Positions 8,615 to 20,665 of a stretch of DNA of 64,000 bases are shown here, piece after piece. The stretch's first letter is position 1. Every line of letters starts with the position of its first letter. This DNA comes from Phyllobacterium sp. OV277 (GTDB lineage: Bacteria; Pseudomonadota; Alphaproteobacteria; Rhizobiales; Rhizobiaceae): assembly GCF_900104355.1 (NCBI RefSeq), contig NZ_FNIY01000002.1:372001-436000 (forward strand), given 5' to 3'. The notes beneath the pieces are model-generated. The model was not told the DNA's origin. It searched no databases and worked only from the letters and a program-made list of their open reading frames with translations. The position numbers and the translations under genes were made by a program.

Positions 8615-10137
8615 CACGCAAGATCCTTCGCAATGATATGATCAGCAACGCGCAAAGCCTGTGCGGCGATCGTCAGCGCGGGATTGACCGCAGCAGATGT
8701 CGGTAGGAATGCTGCATCAACGACGAACAGATTGGGATGATCGAAAGCGCGGCAATAGACATCGAGAGGTGCCTGCGCCGGGTCGCTTCCCATCCGAACA
8801 GTGCCGCATTGATGCGAGGGCGTCTTGCGATCAAAAGCCTTGGAGAGAACCAGCGGAAATCCGGCTACGCGCAAGACGGATTTGATCTGCGCGACCAGTT
8901 TCTGATGCGCAGGCCAGTTGCTGCGCACCCATTGCAGAATGATCCTGTCGCCATCGACGCGAACGCGACTTTCGGGCTTCGGCACATCCTCGCTCATGGC
9001 AAGAAAATCCACCGTATGATTACAGAACTGATTGAGCAGCCATTCAGGAACAAGTTTGAGGTCCGATTTCAGCACAGGCCCGCTGATGCGCCCGAGCAAC
9101 TGAACATTGCCAAGCGGCGCACCGCCCTGCCCGTCGGACAGGTAAAAATCGTTGAAGCCAAAGGTTTTTTGATAGATCGAATCGTTGCGAAAGCGCGGAT
9201 CAAACCCGATCACTGCCGACAGATTATGATTCATGAAATTTCGGCCAACCTGATCAGACCGGTTGGCAAGGCCAGCCGGATTATTACTGTTGGCAGAGCG
9301 CAAGAGAAGTACCGCCGACTGAACCGCCCCGGCAGAGAGGATCACCAGTTTCGGTTTGATGACAGTGGTCTTGCCGTCCCTCACGTAATGTACGCCGACA
9401 ATCGATTTCCCATCGGTCGCCGTCTCCAGGCGCGTCACTCGCGAATTGGTTTGCAGGCGGATGTTGCCATGCTGCAAAGCTTCGGCAAGGGCGGTGGTTT
9501 CCGCATCCATCTTGCCGTTGAAACTGTTTGGATGCGCATCCCAAGGCGTCTTGCCATGCGACATCCATTTATCGATATCAACGCCGAGTGGCAGCGAAAA
9601 CGGATGGACGCCTGCGCCATGCAATCGCTTGCGCAAGGCAGCAATCGGCTCCTCGTCGGGCACGGGTGGAAAGCCGTAGGGTGTGGAATGATGTGGTTCC
9701 GTCGGATCTTCGCCTGAGGTTCCACGCACCTGATAGAGCGCTTCCGCCTTGCCGTACCAGGGCTCCAGTTCCTCATAGGCAAATGGCCAGGCAGGCGATA
9801 CACCTTCCAGATGTTGCATCTCGGCAAAATCCTCAGCGCGGTAGCGTGTCAGCACGGCACCATAGAACTTCGAATTGCCGCCTACGTTGTAGTAATTTCC
9901 GGGGTTGAATGCCTTACCATCAGCGTCATACCAGCTTTCATCGGGGCGGAAAAAACCCCGCTGGAAGATCGCCCGCGGATCGCGGTTCTCAGGGCGATCG
10001 GGCAGATGATCCCCGGCCTCCAAAATCAGGATTTGCGCTCCTGAACTGGCCAGACCGGCGGCAATAGTCGACCCGCCAATCCCCGAACCGATGATAACAA
10101 TATCGGGTGATTGGCTTTGTGGTGATGCAACGTTCAT
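8614..10137 (-). CDS. GMC-family FAD oxidoreductase (second paralogue)
   Basis: A 507-residue GMC oxidoreductase, only distantly similar to the one ending at 5932. It has GSGIGG (17-22), YYNVGGNSKFYGAVLTRYR, LVILSAGAVQSAVLLLRSA, and the catalytic SHQCGTVRMG followed by NPALTIAAQALRVADHI. ATG 10137 gives the usual N-terminus a few residues before the FAD motif; the extra upstream frame runs into the ABC ATPase gene and is not coding. No signal peptide is visible, so a cytoplasmic or membrane-attached location is likely. It follows the ABC ATPase by 13 bases and overlaps the SDR. The pair suggests oxidation of the imported compound at a hydroxyl group followed by a second carbonyl step. Confidence 0.88.
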   Translation of the reverse strand: MNVASPQSQSPDIVIIGSGIGGSTIAAGLASSGAQILILEAGDHLPDRPENRDPRAIFQRGFFRPDESWYDADGKAFNPGNYYNVGGNSKFYGAVLTRYRAEDFAEMQHLEGVSPAWPFAYEELEPWYGKAEALYQVRGTSGEDPTEPHHSTPYGFPPVPDEEPIAALRKRLHGAGVHPFSLPLGVDIDKWMSHGKTPWDAHPNSFNGKMDAETTALAEALQHGNIRLQTNSRVTRLETATDGKSIVGVHYVRDGKTTVIKPKLVILSAGAVQSAVLLLRSANSNNPAGLANRSDQVGRNFMNHNLSAVIGFDPRFRNDSIYQKTFGFNDFYLSDGQGGAPLGNVQLLGRISGPVLKSDLKLVPEWLLNQFCNHTVDFLAMSEDVPKPESRVRVDGDRIILQWVRSNWPAHQKLVAQIKSVLRVAGFPLVLSKAFDRKTPSHQCGTVRMGSDPAQAPLDVYCRAFDHPNLFVVDAAFLPTSAAVNPALTIAAQALRVADHIIAKDLA

Positions 10138-10150
10138 GGCATGGTGATCG

Positions 10151-11269
<1,119 letters not shown>

Positions 11270-11273
11270 TTGA

Positions 11274-12155
11274 TTATCCCTTCACGGCGCCGGACATAAG
11301 TCCACGGACGAAGTAGCGCCCGGAAACGATGTAGACGATAAGAGTTGGCAGTGCGGCGAGGATCGCGCCGGCGAAATGCACGTTATATTCCTTCACGCCT
11401 GTCGATGAGTTCACCAGATTGTTGAGCGCCACCGTCATTGGCGTGCTGCTGAATCCTGAGAAAGACGCACCGAAGAGAAAGTCGTTCCAGATATTGGTGA
11501 ACTGCCAGATGACAGATACAACAATGATCGGCCCTGATGAGGGAAGAAGAATGCGCCAGAAAATCTGGAAGAAGCTCGCACCGTCAATCTGTGCAGCGCG
11601 AACGAGTTCGGTCGGGAACGCTTCATAGTAGTTGCGGAAATAGAGCGTGGTGAAGCCAAGGCCATAGATCACATGGACAAATATCAGGCCTTGAATAGTG
11701 CCCGCCATACCAAGCATGCCGAGTACCCGCGCCATCGGAATAAGAACGATCTGGAACGGAATGAAACAACCAAGCAGCAACATGCCGAACATGACGTTCG
11801 AGCCGCGAAATTTCCATTTGGTCAGGACATAACCATTCAACGCACCCATAACGGTTGAAATGGCAACGGCTGGAATGACCATGATAATCGAATTGAAGAA
11901 ATAGGGTTTCAATCCGGTTGGCTGCACGCCAATCTGCGCCGTCGACCATGCGGCCAACCATGGCTCGATGGTCCACTCATGCGGCGGTGACAGCATCCCA
12001 CCCTGACGTATCTCATCAAGGGTTTTCAGCGAGTTCACCACCATAACGTAAAGTGGCAGCAGGTAGTAAAAGGCAAAGACAAGCAGCGCGATATAGATCA
12101 GGACGCGGGTCAGCTTGCCGCTGGAGATGGCATTATCGGGGTTCTGGGCGCTCAT
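11274..12155 (-). CDS. Sugar ABC transporter permease (MalG type)
   Basis: A 293-residue CUT1 inner-membrane permease with about six helices. The EAA loop reads EAFPTELVRAAQIDGASFFQIFWRILLP. The protein ends in the typical RYFVRGLMSGAVKG. Its ATG overlaps the stop of the first permease gene by four bases (ATGA), so the pair is translationally coupled. It forms the channel with the product of 12152-13030. Confidence 0.93.
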   Translation of the reverse strand: MSAQNPDNAISSGKLTRVLIYIALLVFAFYYLLPLYVMVVNSLKTLDEIRQGGMLSPPHEWTIEPWLAAWSTAQIGVQPTGLKPYFFNSIIMVIPAVAISTVMGALNGYVLTKWKFRGSNVMFGMLLLGCFIPFQIVLIPMARVLGMLGMAGTIQGLIFVHVIYGLGFTTLYFRNYYEAFPTELVRAAQIDGASFFQIFWRILLPSSGPIIVVSVIWQFTNIWNDFLFGASFSGFSSTPMTVALNNLVNSSTGVKEYNVHFAGAILAALPTLIVYIVSGRYFVRGLMSGAVKG

Positions 12156-13030
12156 TTATTGCCTCCCCTTACTTCGGAATAGAGATAGGGGATGATGATC
12201 GCGAAAATCGTGATCAACATGATGATCGCCGAAGAAGCACCGATGCCCATGGAATTACGTGTAAACGTATAGGAGTACATGAATGTTGCGGGCAATTCAG
12301 TTGCCTGTCCGGGGCCGCCGCCTGTCAATGCGATCACAAGATCATAGGCCTTGATGGCAAGGTGGGCGAGAACGACGAAGGCAGACAGGAAAACCGGGCG
12401 CATCAGCGGAATGATGATACGGCGATAGATCATCGTGGTGGACGCCCCGTCGATCTGGGCCGCCTTGATGATCTCGTTATCGACGCCGCGCAGACCCGCA
12501 AGGAACATCGCCATGACAAAACCTGAGGATTGCCAGACGGCGGCAATCACCACCGTATAGATCGCCATCTTGGAATCCTTGATCCAGTTGAAGGCGAAGC
12601 TGGTCCAGCCCCATTGGTGCATGGTGTTTTCGAGGCCGATACCCGGATCGAGAAACCATTTCCATGCAACGCCGGTTACGATGAACGAAAGCGCCATGGG
12701 GTAGAGGTAGATCGGGCGCAGGAAGCCTTCAATGCGGATTTTCTGATCCAGCAGAATGGCAAGGCCTAGACCGATAACCGTGCAGATAATGATATAGAGC
12801 GAGGCAAAAATACCCAGATTGCTGATGGCACGCCACCAATGCGGCAGAGCCCACAGCTTGCGGTAGTTCTCCAGTCCGACAAAACCAAATGACGGCAGCA
12901 TCTTGCTATCGGTGAACGACAGGACGCCCGTATAAATGATAAAGCCATAGACGAAGATCAGGACAATCAGAAAGCTTGGTGCCAACACCAACTTGGGTAT
13001 CAAGTCCTGTATGCGGCTGCGGGTATCCAT
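12152..13030 (-). CDS. Sugar ABC transporter permease (MalF type)
   Basis: A 292-residue CUT1 permease. An N-terminal helix (LVLAPSFLIVLIFVYGFIIY) is followed by the transmembrane domain with EAA loop NEIIKAAQIDGASTTMIYRRIIIP. It is preceded, after a 97-base gap with a strong hairpin, by the binding-protein gene. Confidence 0.92.
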   Translation of the reverse strand: MDTRSRIQDLIPKLVLAPSFLIVLIFVYGFIIYTGVLSFTDSKMLPSFGFVGLENYRKLWALPHWWRAISNLGIFASLYIIICTVIGLGLAILLDQKIRIEGFLRPIYLYPMALSFIVTGVAWKWFLDPGIGLENTMHQWGWTSFAFNWIKDSKMAIYTVVIAAVWQSSGFVMAMFLAGLRGVDNEIIKAAQIDGASTTMIYRRIIIPLMRPVFLSAFVVLAHLAIKAYDLVIALTGGGPGQATELPATFMYSYTFTRNSMGIGASSAIIMLITIFAIIIPYLYSEVRGGNK

Positions 13031-13088
13031 AGCCTCACCCCTTCAACTTTTTAAATTCTTGTCATTGCCGTGCATATTCACGGGAAAC

Positions 13089-13116
13089 CTGTCCGGGGCG
13101 GTAACACCCCGGACAG
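13089..13116 (-). promoter_or_regulatory. Intra-operon stem-loop after the binding-protein gene
   Basis: A perfect 10-bp stem CTGTCCGGGG / CCCCGGACAG with an eight-base loop starts 12 bases past the stop codon of the binding-protein gene. It has no T-tract. Such hairpins usually protect the upstream mRNA or limit read-through, giving more binding protein than permease. Confidence 0.7.
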
Positions 13117-13127
13117 AATGGGAGCGC

Positions 13128-14375
13128 TTACTTGGCAGCGTCCACGGCGGAAACGAGTTCCTTGACAGCCGCGTCGGATGTCAATTCACCGTTGAATTCG
13201 CGGGTAACAACGTCATAGATCGCGTTCTTGATGGCTGCAGGAACAGCATAACCATGGGCCATGGAACCATAGAGTGTTCCGGCCTTGTTGGCTTCAGCCA
13301 GATCCTTGATTGCCTTCTTGCCGCAAGCATCAAAAGCCGCATCGGAAACGTCGGTACGAGCCGGAGCCGAACCCTTCACAACGTTGAAAGCTGACTGGAA
13401 TGTCGGGCTTTCAATGGATGATGCCATAACCAGCTGCGACTTGTGTTCTGCTTCGCTCTTCTTGAAGAACAGGAACTGGTCGGAGTTGAAGGTTACAGAA
13501 CCCTGAGTGCCCGGGAAGCGCATGCAAACGAAATCCTTGCCTGGCTCCTTCTTGGCCTTGACGAATTCGCCCTTGGCCCAGTCACCCATGAACTGCACGC
13601 CAGCCTTGCCTTCGATAACCATGGTGGAAGCAAGGTTCCAGTCGCGACCGGAGAAGTTGTCATCCACATAGGAACGCAGCTTGGTCATGCGGTCGAAAGC
13701 TTCCTTCATCTTCGCGCCGCCCAAAGCCTTGGGGTCGAGATCAATGAAAGCCGCCTTATAGAAATCATTGCCGAGCGAGAGCACAACCGCATCAAAAATG
13801 GTTGCGTCCTGCCATGGCTGACCGCCGTGGGCGATCGGCGTGATGCCCTGCTTCTTGAAATTATCGAGAAGAGCAATCAATTCATCCCAGTTCTTGGGCT
13901 CCTTGCCGCCAGCCTTGTCGAGAGCCGCCTTGTTGATCCACATCCAGTTGGTGGAGTGAACGTTGACAGGTGCAGCAATCCAATGACCGTCATATTTGGA
14001 GAAATTCTGCAACGCGCCAGGAATGACGTCAGCCCACTTTTCCTTCGTTGCAACGTCATCAAGGTTGGCAAGAACGCCCTGCTTTGCCCAGTCGGTGATG
14101 TCGAAGCCGAGTGCCTGTACGGCTGTCGGAGGATTGCCACCGGTTACACGAGCACGCAGAACGGTCATGGCTTCCGTACCGCCACCGCCAGCCACAGGCA
14201 TATCCGACCAGGTGATGCCCTTCTTTTCCAGATCCTTTTTCAGGACTTCCAACGCTGTCGCTTCACCGCCGGATGTCCACCAATGCAGGACTTCGACGTT
14301 TTCCGCAGCGCGGGCCATTGTCGCCGTGCCGAGCAGCATGGCTGTCGCGGCAACCGTATTCATCAGCTTGTTCAT
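13128..14375 (-). CDS. Sugar ABC transporter, periplasmic binding protein (GtsA-like, glucose/mannose family)
   Basis: A 415-residue family 1 solute-binding protein. The signal peptide is residues 1-23 (TATMARA before AENVEVL). The mature start [18 protein letters not shown], the [12 protein letters not shown] loop, the stretch [20 protein letters not shown] and [13 protein letters not shown] are hallmarks of the glucose/mannose-binding GtsA group. GGAGG lies five bases before ATG 14375. The family suggests a hexose or hexose-like ligand, but the enzymes in this operon are not those of simple glucose catabolism, so a derivative such as a glycoside or polyol is equally possible. Confidence 0.9.
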   Translation of the reverse strand: MNKLMNTVAATAMLLGTATMARAAENVEVLHWWTSGGEATALEVLKKDLEKKGITWSDMPVAGGGGTEAMTVLRARVTGGNPPTAVQALGFDITDWAKQGVLANLDDVATKEKWADVIPGALQNFSKYDGHWIAAPVNVHSTNWMWINKAALDKAGGKEPKNWDELIALLDNFKKQGITPIAHGGQPWQDATIFDAVVLSLGNDFYKAAFIDLDPKALGGAKMKEAFDRMTKLRSYVDDNFSGRDWNLASTMVIEGKAGVQFMGDWAKGEFVKAKKEPGKDFVCMRFPGTQGSVTFNSDQFLFFKKSEAEHKSQLVMASSIESPTFQSAFNVVKGSAPARTDVSDAAFDACGKKAIKDLAEANKAGTLYGSMAHGYAVPAAIKNAIYDVVTREFNGELTSDAAVKELVSAVDAAK

Positions 14376-14482
14376 TTCATTCCTCCCAAGGAAAAAAGAT
14401 AAAACTTCCCACTACCCTAGACTGCAGATATCCCTCAGCCTGATGCATTCATACAATAAGCGGAACGACGAATACAATCGAT

Positions 14483-15991
14483 TTAATTCGACGCCCAAAG
14501 TAATGCCCTGCGTCCCATATGCATGTTCAGAGTCTTGGTCTCCGTATAATCCTCAACCGCATGGCGTCCCAATTCGCGACCCAATCCCGACTGACGATAA
14601 CCGCCGAACGGCAGTTCCGAAGCGCCATCCATAAACGTATTCATCCAGATGGTTCCGGCACGCACCCGGCGGCCAACGGTCAGGCATGTATCGAAGTCGC
14701 GACTCCACACACCTGCCGACAGGCCGTAATCGATGGAGTTGGCAATCCGGATCGCGTCGTCCATGGTTTCGAATGTTAGCACGGAAAGCACAGGACCAAA
14801 CACTTCTTCACGGGCAACAGCCATGTCAGGTTGCACAGCGGACAAAATGGTCGGGCTCATATATTGACCCAGCCCCAGATCAAGCGGCGTGCCACCATGG
14901 GAAATGGCAGCACCAGCAGACGCAGCATTGCGCACATACGTATCGATCTTGGTCAAATGCTCCGGTGTGATGATCGCGCCGACCTTGGTTAGCGGATCAA
15001 GCGGGTCACCAACCCTAACCTTGGCCGAGAGGGCCGCAACACGTTGCGTCACTTCATCGGCAATATCGCGGTGAACGATCAGGCGCGAACCGGCATTGCA
15101 GCATTCACCAGCGTTGAAATAGGCACCAAAGACGGCGGCATCGATGAAATCATCCAGATTGGCATCCGGAAAAACGATCTGCGGGTTCTTGCCACCCAGT
15201 TCCAGCGAGACTTTCTTCAAGGTCTGGGCCGCATTGGCCATTGTCAGTTTGCCAATAAGGGTCGAACCGGTGAAGGAAACCATGTCGACATCCGGATGGG
15301 TGGTCATCGGCGCGCCGACTTCCGCACCGGTTCCGGCGAGGATATTGACGACACCAGCGGGAACGCCAGCCTCCATCAGGATTTCACCGAGAACCAGAGT
15401 CGAGCCCGATGTCAGCTCGGACGGTTTGACAACGGCGGTACAGCCGGCAGCCAAGGCAAAAGGCAGCTTCTGGCTGACGATCAGGAACGGGAAATTCCAC
15501 GGGGTGATGATGGATATGACGCCTATCGCCTCGCGCAAGACCACGCCGAGTGTGCCATCGCCCAACGTATTGTAGCTTTCGCCATGCAGATCGCGGCCAA
15601 GCGCGGCGGCATAACGCCAGATATCGACGGCACCACCGAGTTCGCCTTTGGCCTGTGAAATTGGTTTGCCGGATTCGATGCAATCGAGATAGGCCAGTTC
15701 GTCAGAACGCGCTGCAATCAGGTCTGCCGCTTTCAACAGGATATTCGAGCGTTCGGCACCGGTCATGCGCGACCATGGGCCATTATCGAAGGCATTGCGC
15801 GCAGCGCGGATTGCCCGTTCCGCGTCGGCCTTTGTGCCTGCCTGATAGCGCGAGACAACAACACCATGGCCGGGACTCTTGCGTTCAATCACGCCGCCTT
15901 CCGCGCCATTGGTCCATTTGCCATCGATCAGCATCTGGAATTCGCGGACTTTGAAATTGTCGAGCGCTTGTGGCCGCATCAGAACCGTCAT
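14483..15991 (-). CDS. NAD(P)-dependent aldehyde dehydrogenase
   Basis: A 502-residue ALDH. It has TPWNFPFLIVSQKLPFALAAG, the catalytic Glu in SLELGGKNPQIVF, the catalytic Cys in FNAGECCNAGSRLIVHR, and PFGGYRQSGLGRELG near the C-terminus. It oxidises an aldehyde to the acid. ATG 15991 is preferred: it overlaps the stop of the hydratase gene in TAATG with GGGAGA at good spacing, while ATG 15997 is too close to that site. It could oxidise the product of one of the GMC enzymes and supply an acid to the CoA-transferase. The exact aldehyde is unknown. Confidence 0.92.
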   Translation of the reverse strand: MTVLMRPQALDNFKVREFQMLIDGKWTNGAEGGVIERKSPGHGVVVSRYQAGTKADAERAIRAARNAFDNGPWSRMTGAERSNILLKAADLIAARSDELAYLDCIESGKPISQAKGELGGAVDIWRYAAALGRDLHGESYNTLGDGTLGVVLREAIGVISIITPWNFPFLIVSQKLPFALAAGCTAVVKPSELTSGSTLVLGEILMEAGVPAGVVNILAGTGAEVGAPMTTHPDVDMVSFTGSTLIGKLTMANAAQTLKKVSLELGGKNPQIVFPDANLDDFIDAAVFGAYFNAGECCNAGSRLIVHRDIADEVTQRVAALSAKVRVGDPLDPLTKVGAIITPEHLTKIDTYVRNAASAGAAISHGGTPLDLGLGQYMSPTILSAVQPDMAVAREEVFGPVLSVLTFETMDDAIRIANSIDYGLSAGVWSRDFDTCLTVGRRVRAGTIWMNTFMDGASELPFGGYRQSGLGRELGRHAVEDYTETKTLNMHMGRRALLWASN

Positions 15992-16770
15992 TACCATTCT
16001 CCCTTGAACACGGGCTCGCGCTTTTCGGCAAAGGCCGAAACACCTTCTTTCAGGTCCGCTGTTTTTGCGACGAGGATCGAGCCAAGAGCTTCAACCGCCG
16101 TGCCATTGTCTTCGCCGTTTGCCGACGCAATCATCAATTTTGCCACTTCCACAGCGGCAGGTCCGCGCTTGGCGATCCGTTCCGCATAGGCCTGCGCTGC
16201 AGTGACCGCTGCTCCGGTTTCCACCACATGATCAACGATCCCGAGCGATGCGGCTTCGGTAGCACTGAAAATCTCACCCCCCAGCGCCATGCGCCTGATC
16301 ACCTGCGCACCGAACCGGCGAACAAGGCGCTGTGTTCCTGACCAGCCCGGCACCATGCCCAAACCGGTTTCCGGCAGGCCGATACGGATGTGGGTTTCGG
16401 CAATGCGGATATCGGCAGCGGCAGCAAGCTCCAGCCCGCCACCCAGTGCATGGCCATTGAGGGCAGCAATCAGCGGCACGCGCAATGTCGCCAAACGTTC
16501 GAATACACGGTGCCCGAAACGCACCCAGGCATGGCCGAATTCATTCGGGGTCATGGCAGCCCAGGCCTTGATATCGCCACCCGCCGAGAAGGCTTTGCCA
16601 GCGCCGGTTAGAATGGCCACACGAATATCGGCATTGGCTTCCAGCTCATCGCAGACAGCCGAAAGCTCTTTCAGCATGCCTATATCAAATGCATTGAGTT
16701 TTTCCGGACGCGACACGGTGATCGTCGCAACAGGCCCATCGAAACTGACAGTAATGCGAGGCTCAGCCAT
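15991..16770 (-). CDS. Enoyl-CoA hydratase/isomerase family protein
   Basis: A 259-residue crotonase-fold enzyme. The oxyanion-hole segment FSAGGDIKAW and the two catalytic acids are present: Glu114 in GHALGGGLELAAAADIRIAE and Glu134 in GLPETGLGMVPG, matching the paired glutamates of true hydratases. It acts on an acyl-CoA, so it pairs with the CoA-transferase whose gene it overlaps by eight bases. Its presence in a sugar-type transport operon is unusual. Confidence 0.92.
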   Translation of the reverse strand: MAEPRITVSFDGPVATITVSRPEKLNAFDIGMLKELSAVCDELEANADIRVAILTGAGKAFSAGGDIKAWAAMTPNEFGHAWVRFGHRVFERLATLRVPLIAALNGHALGGGLELAAAADIRIAETHIRIGLPETGLGMVPGWSGTQRLVRRFGAQVIRRMALGGEIFSATEAASLGIVDHVVETGAAVTAAQAYAERIAKRGPAAVEVAKLMIASANGEDNGTAVEALGSILVAKTADLKEGVSAFAEKREPVFKGEW

Positions 16771-18364
16771 GGAGCGTCCTTTCCGGTTTCTGCGGCAGCT
16801 TCAAACCGAAAGGGCCTTCGGCAAAAAGTTCTGCTGCCATCAACTTCAGGTCACGGGCAACGATGAGCGGGAATTCCGATTGGTCGAGAATTTGGGTCTG
16901 AAGGTCGACGCCCGGTGCAATCTCCGTGAGGATAATACCTTCAGGACGCAGAACCATCACGCAGCGCTCAGTCACATAGGTGATATCCTGCCTCTGCTCA
17001 ACGGCGCGGCGGCCGGAGAATGTGACGTGCTCCACTTCATTGACGAGTTTCTTGAGCTTGCCCTCCTTCTCGATGACAAGCTTGCCATCGGCCACATGAA
17101 CCTTGGCACCCGCATTGAACATGCCGGAGAAGACGATCTTGCGAGCGCGGGCGGTGATATCGACAAACCCACCTGCGCCTGCGGTGACATGCGGGCGGAA
17201 GCTGAGTTTTGAAACGTTCACCGAACCTGTTTTGTCGATCTCGAGGAAGGACAGCAGCGATGCGTCAAAACCCGCACCCTGAAAATAAGTAAACTGGTGC
17301 GGCGACGGCACAAAGGCTTCTGCGTTGGAGGCGCAGCCGAAGGCAAAATCCAGCAGCGGAATACCGCCGACCGGCCCCTGCTCGATCACCCATGTCACGG
17401 CTCCATGCAATCCTTCTTCAAGCAGGATGCGCGGCACATTAGCCGAGATGCCAAAGCCGAGATTGACAGCACTGCCTGCCTCCAGCTCTGTTGCCACACG
17501 GCGGGCGATGACCTTCTGGATATTGAAATCCGGCAAAGCAAAATCCTCCAGAGGATGGAAGATTTCGCCTGATATAGCCGGGTCATAAACCGTCTGTGTC
17601 GTCTGCTTCTGATCGGGATCAACAACCACATAATCAACAAGGATACCGGGCACGCGGACATCATGCGGTTTCAGCGAGCCGCTCTTGGTGATGCGTTTGA
17701 CCTGGGCAATGACGATGCCGCCATTATTGCGCACAGCCAGCGCCTGATCGAAGCCACCGAGATAAGCGCCTTCATGCTCATAAGTCAGGTTGCCGCGTTC
17801 ATCCGCCGTCGTCGCACGGATGATGGCGACTTGCGGGATAACGGGTTTGAAGAACAGCCATTCCTCGCCCTCGAATTCGATCTTGCGGACAATCGGGTCC
17901 TTAGCGGCGGAGGTGTTCATGGCACAACCCTGACGATCCGGATCGACGAATGTATCAAGCCCGACTTTGGTCAACACACCCGGCCGTTTGGCCGCCGCCT
18001 CGCGGTGCATGTCGAACAGGATACCCGATGGAATATTGTAGGCAGCGACTTCGTCATTGCCGATCATCTGCCAGATCAGTGGCGGTTCCGCCGTTGATGG
18101 GCCGGAAGGGTAGGAACCACCGAGAATACGTTTGAGCAAGCCTTTTTTAGCGATATAATCGATACCCTTGATCCCGCTCATATCACCAGCTGCGATAGGG
18201 TGCAGCGTCGTCAGATCACGCGGATGTCCTGTCGCATCAAACCGCGCGCCGATGGCTTTCAGCATCAGATCGGGACAGCCAAGACCGCTCGACGAGGAGA
18301 CCGAGACGATCGCCGCGTCAGGGATGAGGTTTGCGGCCTCTTCAGGGGTTATGTGCTTGCTCAT
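16763..18364 (-). CDS. Acyl-CoA:acetate/3-ketoacid CoA-transferase (YdiF/propionate CoA-transferase-like)
   Basis: A 533-residue fused alpha-beta class I CoA-transferase. The N-terminal half carries an EEAANLIPDAAIVSVSSSSGLG-like start and the C-terminal half the catalytic glutamate, about Glu328, in VTWVIEQGPVGG. It moves CoA from acetyl-CoA or another donor to a carboxylic acid. ATG 18364 gives the normal N-terminus MSKHITPEEA; there is no strong Shine-Dalgarno, but it starts 17 bases after the Gfo/Idh stop. It probably activates the acid made by the aldehyde dehydrogenase for the hydratase. Confidence 0.9.
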   Translation of the reverse strand: MSKHITPEEAANLIPDAAIVSVSSSSGLGCPDLMLKAIGARFDATGHPRDLTTLHPIAAGDMSGIKGIDYIAKKGLLKRILGGSYPSGPSTAEPPLIWQMIGNDEVAAYNIPSGILFDMHREAAAKRPGVLTKVGLDTFVDPDRQGCAMNTSAAKDPIVRKIEFEGEEWLFFKPVIPQVAIIRATTADERGNLTYEHEGAYLGGFDQALAVRNNGGIVIAQVKRITKSGSLKPHDVRVPGILVDYVVVDPDQKQTTQTVYDPAISGEIFHPLEDFALPDFNIQKVIARRVATELEAGSAVNLGFGISANVPRILLEEGLHGAVTWVIEQGPVGGIPLLDFAFGCASNAEAFVPSPHQFTYFQGAGFDASLLSFLEIDKTGSVNVSKLSFRPHVTAGAGGFVDITARARKIVFSGMFNAGAKVHVADGKLVIEKEGKLKKLVNEVEHVTFSGRRAVEQRQDITYVTERCVMVLRPEGIILTEIAPGVDLQTQILDQSEFPLIVARDLKLMAAELFAEGPFGLKLPQKPERTLHG

Positions 18365-18381
18365 TCTGGAATGTCGTTCTC

Positions 18382-20423
<2,042 letters not shown>

Positions 20424-20455
20424 AGGCATCCTCCACAATCAGAATATCGATATAA

Positions 20456-20469
20456 TTGGAACGTTCCAA
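20456..20469. promoter_or_regulatory. LacI-family operator, lacI-proximal
   Basis: A perfect palindrome TTGGAACGTTCCAA with the central CG typical of LacI-family sites. It lies 33 bases before the lacI start codon and shares its core with the second site at 20618. Confidence 0.8.
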
Positions 20470-20617
20470 ATTTGTCAAGAGAGAATACCAAGAGATATAA
20501 TCGCGCCAAACAGCGCATTTTTCGTGGGTAATAGTGCATTTTCCAATGATACCACGTGAAGTACGTACAATTTCAACGAAAATAGCCGTCCAATCGGCCA
20601 ATTTTTCCTACTTGTTT

Positions 20618-20633
20618 TTTGGAACGTTCCAAA
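20618..20633. promoter_or_regulatory. LacI-family operator, DUF993-proximal
   Basis: A perfect 16-bp palindrome TTTGGAACGTTCCAAA, 33 bases before the DUF993 start. Together with the first site (centres 163 bases apart) it brackets the divergent promoters, so repression of both directions, possibly by looping, is likely. Confidence 0.8.
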
Positions 20634-20665
20634 TTACAAAGCTCATCGTGTTGAATGGGAGCGAT

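Noticed and set aside
8737-9717. 326-codon plus-strand open frame inside the GMC oxidoreductase gene
   Set aside because: It is antisense to a gene with clear GMC motifs, has no family pattern and a low-complexity basic composition; it arises from codon bias.
13443-14402. 319-codon plus-strand open frame opposite the GtsA-like binding protein
   Set aside because: Antisense shadow of a gene with a signal peptide and full family match; no Shine-Dalgarno or recognisable domain.
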